A stretch of DNA of 64,000 nucleotides from Fimbriimonadaceae bacterium (GCA_020850355.1 JADZEX010000004.1:1-64000); one strand, 5' to 3'; shown: positions 8,029 to 17,456, counted from the stretch's first letter. Translations and numbers: made by a program. Notes: generated by a model from the sequence alone, not told the origin.

Positions 8029-8691
8029 TCAGAAGGTGAGCTGCCACTGTACGCCGCCGAGGCTGGCGCCGGGGGCGGCGAAGGGGTCGAGGAAGCAGTC
8101 CCAGCGCTGCGCCGCGTCGGGTGTGGCGCGGTAGGACAAGCCGATCCCGGCGGTCTGCAACGAGCGGTGGCTGTGCCACGACGGCAGGGCGTTGTGGCGC
8201 GGCAGGCAGGCCGGCTTGCTGAGCCAGCCGAGCCCGAGCTGCCAGGGCTGGTCCGGGGCGCTGCGGAGGGTGAAGGTGGGCGGCCAGTTGAGGTCGCTGG
8301 CGGCGGCGGTGGCGACGCCAGCGGCCAGGCCGAGGCTGCCGTAGAGCCAGCTATCGCCGCCGGCGGCGAGTGCGCCGCAGTATGCCACGGAGCCGGTCAC
8401 GAGGCCCAGCCGCAGGCCGCGTTGCAGGCGCGACGACTGGCCGTCCCGGCCGAGCACGGCGGCCAGGTCAAACGCCTCGGGCGGGAGCGCGCTGAAGTGG
8501 TCGGCGACGACCTGCCGCACGAAGGCCTGCCGGTCCAGTGGTTGGTGGAACTTGGCGAAGCGGGCGAAGGCCGGCTCGGGGAAGGTCGCCGCGAAGTAGT
8601 GCGCCTGGGCGGGCTCGGCCGCTCCGCCGCTGCGCAGCAGGCAGCCCAGGCTGATCAGCAGCAGTCCGCGCCGGCGGCAACTCCAGGGCAT
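8029..8691 (-). CDS. Secreted or membrane protein of unknown function
   Basis: 220 residues from the ATG at 8691, which has GAGAAG seven bases upstream; an alternative ATG seven codons earlier lacks a good site. The N-terminus (PWSCRRRGLLLISLGCLL) is a signal peptide or anchor. A Gly/Ala-rich hydrophobic stretch (about 107-135) may be membrane-embedded. The C-terminal part alternates aromatic and polar residues (GGVQWQLTF at the end), as in outer-membrane beta-barrel-like proteins, but no family is recognised. Positions 8692-8813 upstream hold no gene. Confidence 0.6.
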   Translation of the reverse strand: MPWSCRRRGLLLISLGCLLRSGGAAEPAQAHYFAATFPEPAFARFAKFHQPLDRQAFVRQVVADHFSALPPEAFDLAAVLGRDGQSSRLQRGLRLGLVTGSVAYCGALAAGGDSWLYGSLGLAAGVATAAASDLNWPPTFTLRSAPDQPWQLGLGWLSKPACLPRHNALPSWHSHRSLQTAGIGLSYRATPDAAQRWDCFLDPFAAPGASLGGVQWQLTF

Positions 8692-8813
8692 CGCTTCTCT
8701 CACCATCAGCATACCCAGACGCGGCGCAGCATACCCCTGCCAACCGCGGTGGGGTGGAGTCTGTCAGGTCGGCCGCGCGGTGGCCAGCCCCGCCGGTTGC
8801 ATTGCGGTTGCGT

Positions 8814-10031
8814 TCAGGCCAGATGTTGCCGCAGCCAGGCCCAGGCCGCGGTCTGCATCGCCGCATTGAACTCGTGCGGGGCGTCATAGAGCCGGCAGGC
8901 GATCTTGTCGGGGGCGCCGGCCTTGGTCCAGATCCGCTGCAGTTTGGCGAAGGCATGCTGCACGCCGGCGGGGTCGAACAGCCCGTCCTGCGAGCCGTTG
9001 ATCACCAGCAGCGCCCGCGGCGCGGCGAGGCCGACGATGTCGGGGTAATCGAGGAAGCGGTTGAGACCCGGCACCATGAACATGTGGCCGAGCGTGTTGC
9101 GCACCTTGCTGCGGAGCTGCGCCGGGAAGGAGCACATCCAGCCGACGGCGACCGCCGCCTTGATCCGCTCGTCGGCGGCGATCAGTTGGCCGGAGCGGTA
9201 GCCGCCCATCGAGAGGCCGACGCAGCCCAGCCGCTGCGGGTCGACCTCGGGGCGGCTGGCGAGGTAATCGACGGTGCGCAGGTCGTCGACGGCCATCATC
9301 CCGGCCCAGGTGTGGCCGGTCGAGGCGATGGCGCGCTGGACGACGTCGGCGTGCAGGCTGGAGCGCTGGTTGTAGGCGGCGACGCGGTCGGCCGGCAGGT
9401 CGACCGGCCGTTCGCGCCAGTCGGCGGGGTCGCCGTCGACCAGCAGGCGGCGCTCGCCCCAGTAGAAGGCGTCGATGGCGATCACGACGTAGCCCTGGCG
9501 GGCCAGCTCCCAGGCGATCGCCCGGCCGCCGTAGTACTGCTTCTGGAAGGTCGCCAGCACGGCCGGCTGCGGGTCGGCGTGGAGGATCTTCTCACGGCCC
9601 CAGACGAAGAAGGCGCCGTGGTCGTGCAGCGCGACGATCCCGGGCGCGGGGCGTTCCTGGCGAGCCGGCCGCAGCAGCGTGGCGGGCACGCGCAGGCCGG
9701 GGGCGGTCTGGATGGTGAGTTCCTCGCGGATCACCTCGGCGCCGTCATCGCGGCGGCGCCACTGCGGGTCGGGTGCGACCGCCGGCGGGTCATGGCGGTG
9801 CAGCTCGCGCAGTTTGGCGAGGGCAATGGCGCGCCAGCCGGCCGGGTCGGTGAAGCGGTCCTGCAAGAACGACAGCGGGAACTCGCCGCTGGTGGGCAGC
9901 AACTGCAGCTCCGCGTCGAGCGAGCCGAGGTCGGCCGGGGGGACCGCCGCCTGGGCCGCGGCCGGCCCGACCAGGAGGGGCAGGCCGAGACTACCCGCGA
10001 GCGCCTGCTGGAACTGCCGGCGTGACCACAT
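8814..10031 (-). CDS. Tat-exported alpha/beta-hydrolase, acetyl-xylan-esterase/dienelactone-hydrolase type
   Basis: 405 residues. The N-terminus MWSRRQFQQALAGSLG is a twin-arginine signal. The hydrolase domain carries the full triad: S274 in GLSMGG, D349 in NGSQD and H386 in APHEF. PGIVALHDHGAF and YVVIAIDAFYWGERR are the oxyanion region and second strand typical of the large AXE1/dienelactone-hydrolase esterases of polysaccharide degraders. It likely removes acyl groups from sugars outside the cytoplasm. GGAGAAA precedes the ATG at 10031. It is divergent from the histidine kinase; a 9-bp direct repeat lies in the shared upstream region. Confidence 0.82.
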   Translation of the reverse strand: MWSRRQFQQALAGSLGLPLLVGPAAAQAAVPPADLGSLDAELQLLPTSGEFPLSFLQDRFTDPAGWRAIALAKLRELHRHDPPAVAPDPQWRRRDDGAEVIREELTIQTAPGLRVPATLLRPARQERPAPGIVALHDHGAFFVWGREKILHADPQPAVLATFQKQYYGGRAIAWELARQGYVVIAIDAFYWGERRLLVDGDPADWRERPVDLPADRVAAYNQRSSLHADVVQRAIASTGHTWAGMMAVDDLRTVDYLASRPEVDPQRLGCVGLSMGGYRSGQLIAADERIKAAVAVGWMCSFPAQLRSKVRNTLGHMFMVPGLNRFLDYPDIVGLAAPRALLVINGSQDGLFDPAGVQHAFAKLQRIWTKAGAPDKIACRLYDAPHEFNAAMQTAAWAWLRQHLA

Positions 10032-10086
10032 TGGTTTCTCCAGGCGGGCTGTTCGCCGCGCGGCCGCGGACTCTTCCTGCCCGGGC

Positions 10087-10107
10087 TTAACGCGGCGTTT
10101 AACGCGG
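10087..10107. repeat. Direct repeat TTAACGCGG x2 in divergent promoter region
   Basis: TTAACGCGG at 10087-10095 and again at 10099-10107, 12 bases apart, between the esterase and the histidine kinase. A possible operator; no promoter elements in this 208-bp gap are clear enough to call. Confidence 0.4.
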
Positions 10108-10239
10108 GCGGCGTGACCATGAGGTACGAATCGGAACGGTGCGGACGATAGCAGAGGTAGCGGTCGGAGCATCATCACGGCGGAGTGCAGGCCGGTTGCA
10201 GGCGCGCTGAGTAGCGTCGGTCGCGAGGCGTCCCCGGCA

Positions 10240-12600
10240 GTGGGCCTGGGCGGCGTCTGGTTGGCGGTGGCCGGACTGCTGGGCACCCACCTCTTGTTGG
10301 AACTGCTGCTGCACCGCGGCGCGCGCGCGGCGGCGCTGGCGTCCGAGGCCTGGATCCTGCTGGCCAGCGCGATCGCGACGGGGCTCTTGTGGCCGGCACT
10401 GGCGGCGCTGCCGGCCGACGAGGTGGCGCTGCGCCGGAGCTGGCGCCGGCTGGCCTGGGGGCAGACCCTGATCACGGCGGGGCACCTCGGCCACCTGTTG
10501 TGGGTCGTGGGGCAGCGCGCCACCGCGGGACTGGGTCCGGCCGATTGGGGTTACCTGCTTGGCGGGGCGTGCTTCGTGGCCGGTCTGTTGAGCCTGCCGG
10601 CGATGCCGCTGTTGCGCCGCGAAGAGTGGAAGCTGCTGCTCGACCTGGGGATCGTCACCTCGGCGGTGCTCTGTCTGTTCTGGATCTTCCTGATCGCCCC
10701 GACCCTCGACTCGGCGATGCGCGGCGCGGCGCTGGCGAAGGCGCTGATCTACCCGGTGGTCGACCTGGCGCTGCTGTTCGCGGCGATGGCGGTGATCCTC
10801 CACCCGGCCCGGCAGCAGGACCGGCGGCCGATGCTGGCGATCTCGACGGCGGTCGTCTGCGGGGTGGTGGCCGACGTCTGCTGCCTCGCGGCCGGGCTCC
10901 GCGCCGACGCCGGAGGCAGCCGTTGGGGTGAGCTGCTGCTGACCGCCAGCGCCACCGCGGCGCTGGTGGCGGCCGCCTTTCTGGCGCGCCACCAGCAGTT
11001 CGAACGGCCGCTGGCGGGCGACCCGGCGCAGCGCTCGCCGAGCCGCTGGACCAGCCTGGTGCCGTACTTCTGGGCCGGCACGGCCTACGTTTTGTCGGAG
11101 TGGTCGCAGCGCCAGGGCAGCTCGGCCTGGTCGGTCTGGCTGGAGACCAGTGTCGCGCTGGTGATGGTCCTGGTGGTCGTGCGGCAGGTGCTGGCGATCG
11201 AGGAGAACGGCCGGCTGTTCGCCTCGGCGCAGCGCGAGATTGGCGAGCGCCGGCGGGTCGAGCGCGAGCTGCGGCAAGCGCAGGAATCGCTCGAAGAGCG
11301 GATCGCCGAGCGTACGGCCGAGCTGGCCGAGGCCAACGAGAAGCTCGCTGGCGCCAACCGTGAGCTACGTGAGACGCAGCAGCGCAACATCCAGCAGGAG
11401 CGACTACGGGCCCTCGGCACGATGGCCAGCGGGGTGGCGCACGACTTCAACAACGCCCTGACGCCGATCCTGGGCGCCAGTGAGCTGTTGCTGCTGCAGC
11501 CAGGCGCGCTGCGCGACGCGGACCGGGTCCGCCGGAACCTCACGATGATCGCCGCCTGCGCCCAGGACGCCGCCGCGGTGGTGGCCCGCCTGCGCGAGTT
11601 CTACCGCCACCGCGACCCCAGTGAGCTGACCGAACCCGTCGACCTGGCCAAGGTGCTGGAGGAGTCCCTGGCGGTGGCGCGCCCCCGCTGGAAAGACCAG
11701 GCACAAGCCGCCGGCTGGACCATCGCAGCACGGTTGGAGTGCTCCGAGCTGCCGCCCTTCTATGGCCAGGCCCCGGCGCTGCGCGAGGCGCTGGTGAACC
11801 TGGTGGTCAACGCCGCCGACGCGATTCAGCAGCGGCCGAGCGAGGACCGCACGGGCCTGATCGTCCTGTCGGCGAGCCAAGATGGCGACGACTTCCTGCT
11901 GACGGTCCGCGACGACGGCGTGGGGATGAGCGAAGAGACCCGCCTGCACTGCTTCGAGCCGTTCTACAGCACCAAGGGCGAGCGCGGCACCGGCCTCGGT
12001 CTGGCGATGGTCTACGGCATCGTGCAGCGCCATGCTGGCAGCATCGAGGTGACCAGCCTGCCCGGCCGCGGGACCTGCTTTGAGTTGCGGCTGCCAGCGA
12101 CCCAGCCGGTTGCGCCACCGATCGAAGGGCCGGTCGCCAGCACCAACATCCCGGCTCCCCGCCGCATTCTGGTGATCGACGACGAGCCGTGGGTGCGAGA
12201 GGTGATCGTCGAGTACCTGGAGCTCGATGGCCACCTGGTGGAGGCGGCCACCAACGGCCGCGAGGGCCTGGAGGCCTTCCAGGCCGGCGCGCACGATGTC
12301 GTGATCACCGACCGCGCGATGCCGGTGCTGAACGGTGACCAGGTCGCCGCGACCATCAAGTCGCTGGCGCCGCAGACGCCGGTGGTCCTGTTGACCGGCT
12401 TCGGCGAGCTGATGCAAGCCAACGGCGAGCTGCCGCACGGGGTCGAGGTGGTGGCCGGCAAGCCGATCACGATCCAAGGCCTGCGCGACTGCCTGGCGCG
12501 CGCGATCGCGCTGCAGGCCCTGCCCAGCAGCCAGGTCAGCGAGAGTCCGGCGATCAGCCTGCCGTTCCCGCAGAGCGACTCCCCCGCCGCCGCGTCGTGA
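10240..12600 (+). CDS. Hybrid sensor histidine kinase with C-terminal receiver domain
   Basis: 786 residues. The N-terminal 310 residues hold about eight membrane helices, of a kind I cannot assign to a named sensor family. A coiled coil follows (about 325-390, RRVERELRQAQESLEERIAE), then the HisKA domain with the phospho-acceptor H401 in GVAHDFNNALTP, and the ATPase domain (LVNLVVNAADAI, DDGVGMS, GTGLGLAMV). A receiver domain ends the protein (LVIDDEPW, D691 in ITDRAMPVLNG, K in AGKPI). GVAHDFNN is the NtrB/Walker HisKA subtype often in orphan hybrid kinases. There is no separate response regulator nearby. The GTG start at 10240 has a weak binding site, so the true start is uncertain. Confidence 0.9.
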   Translation: MGLGGVWLAVAGLLGTHLLLELLLHRGARAAALASEAWILLASAIATGLLWPALAALPADEVALRRSWRRLAWGQTLITAGHLGHLLWVVGQRATAGLGPADWGYLLGGACFVAGLLSLPAMPLLRREEWKLLLDLGIVTSAVLCLFWIFLIAPTLDSAMRGAALAKALIYPVVDLALLFAAMAVILHPARQQDRRPMLAISTAVVCGVVADVCCLAAGLRADAGGSRWGELLLTASATAALVAAAFLARHQQFERPLAGDPAQRSPSRWTSLVPYFWAGTAYVLSEWSQRQGSSAWSVWLETSVALVMVLVVVRQVLAIEENGRLFASAQREIGERRRVERELRQAQESLEERIAERTAELAEANEKLAGANRELRETQQRNIQQERLRALGTMASGVAHDFNNALTPILGASELLLLQPGALRDADRVRRNLTMIAACAQDAAAVVARLREFYRHRDPSELTEPVDLAKVLEESLAVARPRWKDQAQAAGWTIAARLECSELPPFYGQAPALREALVNLVVNAADAIQQRPSEDRTGLIVLSASQDGDDFLLTVRDDGVGMSEETRLHCFEPFYSTKGERGTGLGLAMVYGIVQRHAGSIEVTSLPGRGTCFELRLPATQPVAPPIEGPVASTNIPAPRRILVIDDEPWVREVIVEYLELDGHLVEAATNGREGLEAFQAGAHDVVITDRAMPVLNGDQVAATIKSLAPQTPVVLLTGFGELMQANGELPHGVEVVAGKPITIQGLRDCLARAIALQALPSSQVSESPAISLPFPQSDSPAAAS

Positions 12601-12662
12601 GGGGCGGCCGGCGCCGCGGCGGTCGCTGCCAGAGGATTGGCCGGCAGTGCCGGCGAAGACAG

Positions 12663-12686
12663 CGCCCGCGCGGAGGGCCGCGGGCG
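12663..12686 (+). terminator. GC stem-loop after the histidine kinase gene
   Basis: Arms cgcccgcg / cgcgggcg with an 8-base loop, followed by ggtt. It lies between the kinase stop (12600) and the next ATG (12727). It could be a weak terminator; chance is possible at this GC content. Confidence 0.3.
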
Positions 12687-12726
12687 GGTTCCAGCCGCCG
12701 GCCGGCACTCCCGGGGAGACCGCGAC

Positions 12727-15474
12727 ATGAGCACCCCAACGCTGCGCTGGCGAGTTGTCGTACCGGCGTTCCTGAGCGTCGTCGGCGCGACGGCGCAGAC
12801 CGTCTTCCACGTCGCGCCGGCCGGTCGCGACAGTTGGTCGGGCCGGTTGCCGGCAGCGAACGCGGCCGGTACCGATGGCCCTTTCGCCACGCCGCAGCGG
12901 GCGCAGCAAGCCGTCCGCGACGCCCGCGCCGCGGGCGCCGTGACCGTCGAGCTGCACGGCGGAGCCTACGAGCTGCGCAGCCCGCTGACGCTGACCGCCG
13001 CCGACGCCGGGACGGCGGACGCGCCGGTGTGCTGGCGGGCGGCCGCTGGTGAACGGCCGGTGCTGAGCGGCGGCCAGACGATCGACGGGCTGCGCGAGAC
13101 GACGGTCGCCGGCCAGCGCCGCTGGACCGCTCTGCTGCCGGCGGTGGCCGCTGGCGAGTGGACCTTTCGGCAGCTCTTCGTGGCCGCTGCGGACGGCCCC
13201 TGGCAGCGTCGCTATCGGCCCCACCGCGGCATGTGGGCGGTCGACCAGCTGACCTACTCGCCCCGCCGCCAGGCCGCTCCACATCGGGCCGCGCAGAAGG
13301 ACTTCCACTACTACGCCGGCGACCTGCAGCCGTTCCGCAACCTGGCGGATGTCGAGCTGGTGGCGCTGCACCTTTGGAGCTCATCACGGCTACGGATCGC
13401 GCGACTGGATGAGGCCAACCAGATCGTCGAGTTCACCGGGCTGCCGACCTTCGCCATCGGACAGGTCGGTCCGCACAACCCTTACTGGGTCGAGAACCTC
13501 GCCGAGGAGCTGGACGAGCCGGGCGAGTGGTACCTCGATCGACCGACCGGCACCCTCACTTACTTGCCCTTGGCGACCGAGCGCCTGGCCACGACCCGCC
13601 TGCTTGCGCCGCGCCTGGACCGGGTGCTGGTGCTGGCGGGCAACTGGGCGCAGGGCCAGTTCGTCGACCACCTCCGGTTCGAGGGGCTGACGTTTTCGCA
13701 CAACGAGTCGCCGCTGCCGGCCGAAGGCTACGGCGGCTCGCAAGCGCAACCCGACTTGCCCGCGGCAATCGAGGCGACCGGGGCGCGACACTGTCTGTTC
13801 GAGCGCTGCACCATCAGTCAGACCGGCAACTACGGCCTCAGTCTGGGGCGGGGCTGTGCCGACAACCGCATCCGCGGGTGTCGGCTGTTCGATCTGGGCG
13901 GCGGCGGCATCAAGATCGGCGATAGCGCCATGGCGGCCACGGCCCCGGCGCCCGAGCTGCCGACGGGCAACACCATTGAGCAGTGCGCGATCAGCGACGG
14001 CGGCCTGATGTATTACTCCGCCAACGCCATCTGGGCGGGTATCGTCCGCGGCACGGTCATCGCGCACAACGAGATCTGGAACTTCCCCTACTCGGGCATC
14101 GCCGTGGGCTGGAACTGGAGCGATCAGCCGACCTCCTGCGCCGCCAACCGGATCGAGTTCAACCGCCTGCACCAGGTCGTCGCGCTGCTGGCCGACGGTG
14201 CCAGCATCTACACCCTCGGCCGGCAGCCGGGCACGGTGATTCGCGGCAACGTGCTGGCCGACAACCCGCGCGGCCCGCACGCCCGCGAGCACTGGCAGCT
14301 CGGGCTGTACCTGGACGAGGGCTCTTCGGAGATGCTGGTCGAGAACAACCTCAGTTACGGCGTCGGCACCCACGGCTTCAACCTCAACGGCGGCGCGCAG
14401 AACGTCATCCGCAACAACATCTTTGGCCCGGTGCACGGCGACCAGGCACCCTTCGTGCGGATCCACGCCAAGCCGTACGCCAAGGCGAACGTGTACGAAC
14501 GCAATCTGCACTACGCCAGCAGCCCCAACCTGGCCGACGGCGTTTGGCCACTCGATCTGCTGGCGAGCCGCCGCAACCTCTACTGGAACACGGCCGGTCA
14601 GCCGCTGCGCTTTGCCGGCAAGAGCTGGGACGAGTGGCTGGCGCTGGGGCAGGAGGTCGGGTCGGTCCACGCCGATCCGCGGTTCGTCGATCCCGCCCAC
14701 GGCGACTTCCGGCTGCGGCCCGACTCGCCGGCCCTGGCGCTGGGCTTCGTGCCCTTCGACCCCGGTGAGGCCGGCCTCAGCCCGGCCTGGCGGGACGTCG
14801 CGGCGGCGGTCACGGTGACCTCGCCGCCGGTCTACGCGATGCGCCCGGCGGCGATCCCGGAGCCGGTCCCGGGGTTCCGCCTGAGTCTCGAGGACGTGCC
14901 GCCGGGGATGGTCCCGCGCGAGCTGGACCTCGCCTCGGCGGTCGGCCGGCCACAGGATGTCGGCGTGGTTGACGGGGTCGCCGCCAACGGCCAACGGAGC
15001 CTCCGGCTGACCGACGTGGCGCTGCCAGCGCGGTCGTTCCTGCCCTACCTGACGCACACCCTCAGCCGGCCGAGTACGGCGGGCACGGTCACCTTGACCG
15101 GCCGGGTGCGGCTCGAGCCCGGCGCGCCGTGCGGCGTGTCGTTGGAGTTCCGCGACTACCAGCCCGCGTCGGGCCGCGAGTTTGCGGGTGGGCCGAACGT
15201 CCAGGTCAGCGGCGACGGGCAGGTCTCCGCCGGCGGGCAGACCTTGGGGCAACTCACGCCCGGTCAGTGGCTGCTGGTCAGCATCCGGTTCACCCTCGGG
15301 CAGCCGGCGGCGCCACCGGCCAGCGTCGTCGCGACCTGGCCCGACGGCGCCATCCGGCAGGTCACCGTGCCCCTGGCCGCGGACTTCCGCGTCCTCAGCC
15401 GGGTGATGTTCGTCGGTTTCGGCAACACCGCGGGCAGTTGCTACCTCGACGACCTGGCGCTGTCCGTCGAGTGA
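12727..15474 (+). CDS. Secreted right-handed parallel beta-helix protein (polysaccharide lyase/GH141-like)
   Basis: 915 residues with a signal peptide (VVVPAFLSVVGATAQ). It starts with the typical FHVAPAGRDSWSGRLP, DGPFATPQRAQQAVRDAR entrance of secreted beta-helix enzymes. Successive coils follow (NRIRGCRLFDLGGGGIKIG, NTIEQCAISDGG, NEIWNFPYSGIAVGWN, NVIRNNIFGPV), about residues 30-680. The last 200 residues form a beta-sandwich that may bind carbohydrate. Pectate-lyase-type and GH141 (fucosidase/xylanase) enzymes share this fold; the catalytic type cannot be fixed from sequence alone. GGGGAGA precedes the ATG. Confidence 0.75.
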   Translation: MSTPTLRWRVVVPAFLSVVGATAQTVFHVAPAGRDSWSGRLPAANAAGTDGPFATPQRAQQAVRDARAAGAVTVELHGGAYELRSPLTLTAADAGTADAPVCWRAAAGERPVLSGGQTIDGLRETTVAGQRRWTALLPAVAAGEWTFRQLFVAAADGPWQRRYRPHRGMWAVDQLTYSPRRQAAPHRAAQKDFHYYAGDLQPFRNLADVELVALHLWSSSRLRIARLDEANQIVEFTGLPTFAIGQVGPHNPYWVENLAEELDEPGEWYLDRPTGTLTYLPLATERLATTRLLAPRLDRVLVLAGNWAQGQFVDHLRFEGLTFSHNESPLPAEGYGGSQAQPDLPAAIEATGARHCLFERCTISQTGNYGLSLGRGCADNRIRGCRLFDLGGGGIKIGDSAMAATAPAPELPTGNTIEQCAISDGGLMYYSANAIWAGIVRGTVIAHNEIWNFPYSGIAVGWNWSDQPTSCAANRIEFNRLHQVVALLADGASIYTLGRQPGTVIRGNVLADNPRGPHAREHWQLGLYLDEGSSEMLVENNLSYGVGTHGFNLNGGAQNVIRNNIFGPVHGDQAPFVRIHAKPYAKANVYERNLHYASSPNLADGVWPLDLLASRRNLYWNTAGQPLRFAGKSWDEWLALGQEVGSVHADPRFVDPAHGDFRLRPDSPALALGFVPFDPGEAGLSPAWRDVAAAVTVTSPPVYAMRPAAIPEPVPGFRLSLEDVPPGMVPRELDLASAVGRPQDVGVVDGVAANGQRSLRLTDVALPARSFLPYLTHTLSRPSTAGTVTLTGRVRLEPGAPCGVSLEFRDYQPASGREFAGGPNVQVSGDGQVSAGGQTLGQLTPGQWLLVSIRFTLGQPAAPPASVVATWPDGAIRQVTVPLAADFRVLSRVMFVGFGNTAGSCYLDDLALSVE

Positions 15475-15480
15475 TCGCGC

Positions 15481-15509
15481 TTGACGCCAAGCGGCGGTGG
15501 TGCTATCGT
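15481..15509 (+). promoter_or_regulatory. Sigma70-type promoter of tRNA-Leu
   Basis: TTGACG at 15481-15486, a 17-bp spacer, and TATCGT at 15504-15509. The predicted transcript starts about 5 bases before the tRNA at 15521. Confidence 0.75.
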
Positions 15510-15520
15510 CTGGTCCACCT

Positions 15521-15605
15521 GCCGAGGTGGCGGAATTGGTAGACGCGCTGGATTCAGGATCCAGTGGCCATTATGGTTGTGCGGGTTCGAGTCCCGCCCT
15601 CGGCA
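15521..15605 (+). tRNA. tRNA-Leu, anticodon CAG
   Basis: Acceptor arms gccgagg (15521-15527) and cctcggc (15598-15604) pair fully, with discriminator A at 15605. The anticodon stem ctgga/tccag encloses loop ttcagga, anticodon CAG. A long variable arm (class II) and a standard T arm (gcgggttcgagtcccgc) follow. The 3' CCA is not encoded. Confidence 0.95.
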
Positions 15606-15639
15606 TCTCCCCCACCCCCCGCTCCGATCCGTGGCGTCG

Positions 15640-16887
15640 TCATGCGTCTGCCGCCAGTTCGTGCAACAACTCGCCAGCGGTGCGGGCCACCAGTCGGCCG
15701 CCGCGGTCGGCGCTGAGGCCGGTTTGCTCGCCACTCTCGTAACCGCCGCGGCGCAGGTCGCCCGGCAGGCCGTAGTAGCCCACCCCAAGGCCGTTGGTGT
15801 AACCGTCGACCAGGGTGTGGGGCAGCGGCGAGTGTTCTCGGACGGCGGCGCCGACGGCGGTGAGGGGCTCGCCGGGCAGACCACAGATCGCCAGGTCGCC
15901 CAGCCGCAGCGCCTGCACCTCGAGCCCGGCCGTGGGCGTTGCTTCGCGGCGGGCGGCGGCGCGGTGCCAGGGTACCTCGACCTGGCGGGAGCCGACCCGC
16001 AGCGGCAGGCTCGGGACCACCACGGCCTGACCCAGCGCTGCCAACGCGCGTTCGATGGCGGTCTGCGCCAGCGCGTCGCGCGCCGCGGTGCCGCGGCGGG
16101 CCGGGACGATGTCGCCGGCGCAGCCCTGCAGCAGCAGCGCCTCGGCCCCGGTCGCGGCGCCGATCCACTGACAGAGCGGGCCCGGCCAATCGGCCGAGAC
16201 CTCCTCGGTCTCCCCGTAGATGCTCACGGCGTGACAGGCCAGGTGGAGCAGCGTGGCCACCAACCGCCCGCTGGACGTACGGAGCGCCGCCACGGTGAGA
16301 GTCGGGTCGACGGGCCCGAAGCGCAGCGCGTCGGGCAGCACCGTTGGGTCGGCCGGCTGGAAGACGGTGCGGACGCGGCCGTCGGGCTGGCGGGGGCGCC
16401 GGTTGAACAGCCAGTCACCCAGCCAGGCCCGCCCCAGGAGCAGCTCGACCGGCTGCAGGCTGCGCCAGGCAGCGGCCATGGCGCCGGCCACCAGGTTGGG
16501 CAGCCTGGCGGCGAAGGCCTGGTAGGCCGGGTCCTCGAGCAGCCAGCCGCAGCGGTCGATCCACGGGGTGGGGCTGGTCTGCGGCGTGAAGGGTGAGCGC
16601 GGCGCGCTGTGGGAGTGGGTCGCCGCAACCATCACCGCCGCGGCCGGGAGGCCGCAGCGGCCGGCGACCGCCTGTCGCACCAGGTCGCGGGCGTGGGTGT
16701 CGACGTCGATCAGGTCCCAGACCACCAGGCCGGCCGCGGTGTCGCCGCAGCGCAGGGCCAGGCAGCGGGCGTGCAGCGAGTCGAGCAGACCGCTGTAAGG
16801 ACGCCGGTGGATCCAGTTCGGCAGGGCCGGGTCGTACGGCAGGGCGACGCGGCTGGCGCCGGCCTCGAGGCACGGAGCGGTGGTCAC
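15640..16887 (-). CDS. Neutral/alkaline ceramidase-like protein
   Basis: 415 residues. The motif ATHSHSAP (89-96) and the later LLQGCAGDI are zinc-site and nucleophile-region signatures of the neutral/non-lysosomal ceramidase N-terminal family, whose planctomycetal members are often annotated as hypothetical. No convincing signal peptide is seen. The predicted role, hydrolysis of an amide-linked lipid or a related amide, is inferred from family only. GTG start at 16887. The Rrf2 regulator gene ends 20 bases upstream on the same strand, so the two probably form an operon. Confidence 0.65.
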   Translation of the reverse strand: MTTAPCLEAGASRVALPYDPALPNWIHRRPYSGLLDSLHARCLALRCGDTAAGLVVWDLIDVDTHARDLVRQAVAGRCGLPAAAVMVAATHSHSAPRSPFTPQTSPTPWIDRCGWLLEDPAYQAFAARLPNLVAGAMAAAWRSLQPVELLLGRAWLGDWLFNRRPRQPDGRVRTVFQPADPTVLPDALRFGPVDPTLTVAALRTSSGRLVATLLHLACHAVSIYGETEEVSADWPGPLCQWIGAATGAEALLLQGCAGDIVPARRGTAARDALAQTAIERALAALGQAVVVPSLPLRVGSRQVEVPWHRAAARREATPTAGLEVQALRLGDLAICGLPGEPLTAVGAAVREHSPLPHTLVDGYTNGLGVGYYGLPGDLRRGGYESGEQTGLSADRGGRLVARTAGELLHELAADA

Positions 16888-16907
16888 AGCGGGGCTCCCG
16901 CCCGATT

Positions 16908-17336
16908 CTAGATCACCCAGTTGTCGTGCGCCAGCCGTTGCGCGCGGTAGGCCTCGGCCAACTCGGCGATGCTGACGGCCCCCAGCTCCGCCCGCAGCCG
17001 CTGCCCGATCTGGCGCCAGACGTCGCGGATGGCCCGCGCCCCTGGGCTGACGGGCGCCTCGTCATCTTCCCGCAACGACCCCTCGATGGCCTCGTAGACC
17101 TCCAACACGGTGACCTGCGAGGCGGGCCGGGCAAGCAGGTAGCCGCCCCGGCTGCCGCGCGCGCTGAGCACCACGCCAGCGGTCTTCAGCGGCCGCAGCA
17201 ACTGCTCGAGATACTTGTCGGGAATCGCCTGCCGCGCCGCGATGTCGGCCAACTGCACGCGCTCCCCGCCGGACTCGACCGCCAGGTCGATCACCGCCTG
17301 CAGAGCGTATTCCACCCGCCGCGACAAGTGTAGCAT
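16908..17336 (-). CDS. Rrf2-family transcriptional regulator
   Basis: 142 residues. It begins MLHLSRRVEYALQAVIDLA, and the winged helix carries IAARQAIPDKYLEQLLRPL and GSRGGYLLARPA, the classic Rrf2 recognition helix and wing. There are no cysteines, so it does not carry the Fe-S cluster of IscR/NsrR/RsrR-type members and must sense something else or depend on context. It is probably autoregulated: an inverted repeat GACAA-N8-TTGTC overlaps its start codon, and a sigma70-type promoter lies at 17369-17397. The ceramidase-like gene follows in the same operon. Confidence 0.9.
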   Translation of the reverse strand: MLHLSRRVEYALQAVIDLAVESGGERVQLADIAARQAIPDKYLEQLLRPLKTAGVVLSARGSRGGYLLARPASQVTVLEVYEAIEGSLREDDEAPVSPGARAIRDVWRQIGQRLRAELGAVSIAELAEAYRAQRLAHDNWVI

Positions 17337-17340
17337 TGTC
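17323..17340. promoter_or_regulatory. Inverted repeat over the Rrf2 start codon, possible operator
   Basis: gacaa (17323-17327) and ttgtc (17336-17340), 8 bases apart, centred on the ATG. It is placed where an autorepressor could block initiation; short arms make this only suggestive. Confidence 0.35.
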
Positions 17341-17368
17341 TAGTTTTCCTACCGGCTCGCCTGCCTTT

Positions 17369-17397
17369 GTTGTACGACGGGGCGGGGGTGGCGTCAA
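17369..17397 (-). promoter_or_regulatory. Sigma70-type promoter of the Rrf2/ceramidase-like operon
   Basis: Minus strand: TTGACG (17397-17392), a 17-bp spacer, TACAAC (17374-17369). The expected start is about 26 bases before the ATG at 17336. Confidence 0.65.
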
Positions 17398-17456
17398 GGA
17401 CCGCGCCGGCCTTGCTGCCGGCAACCGGCGGTGCTACGCTCAGCGCGGAGAGCACG

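Noticed and set aside
13390-15252. 620-residue reverse open frame opposite the beta-helix gene
   Set aside because: No recognisable motifs; the plus strand has a signal peptide and beta-helix repeats.
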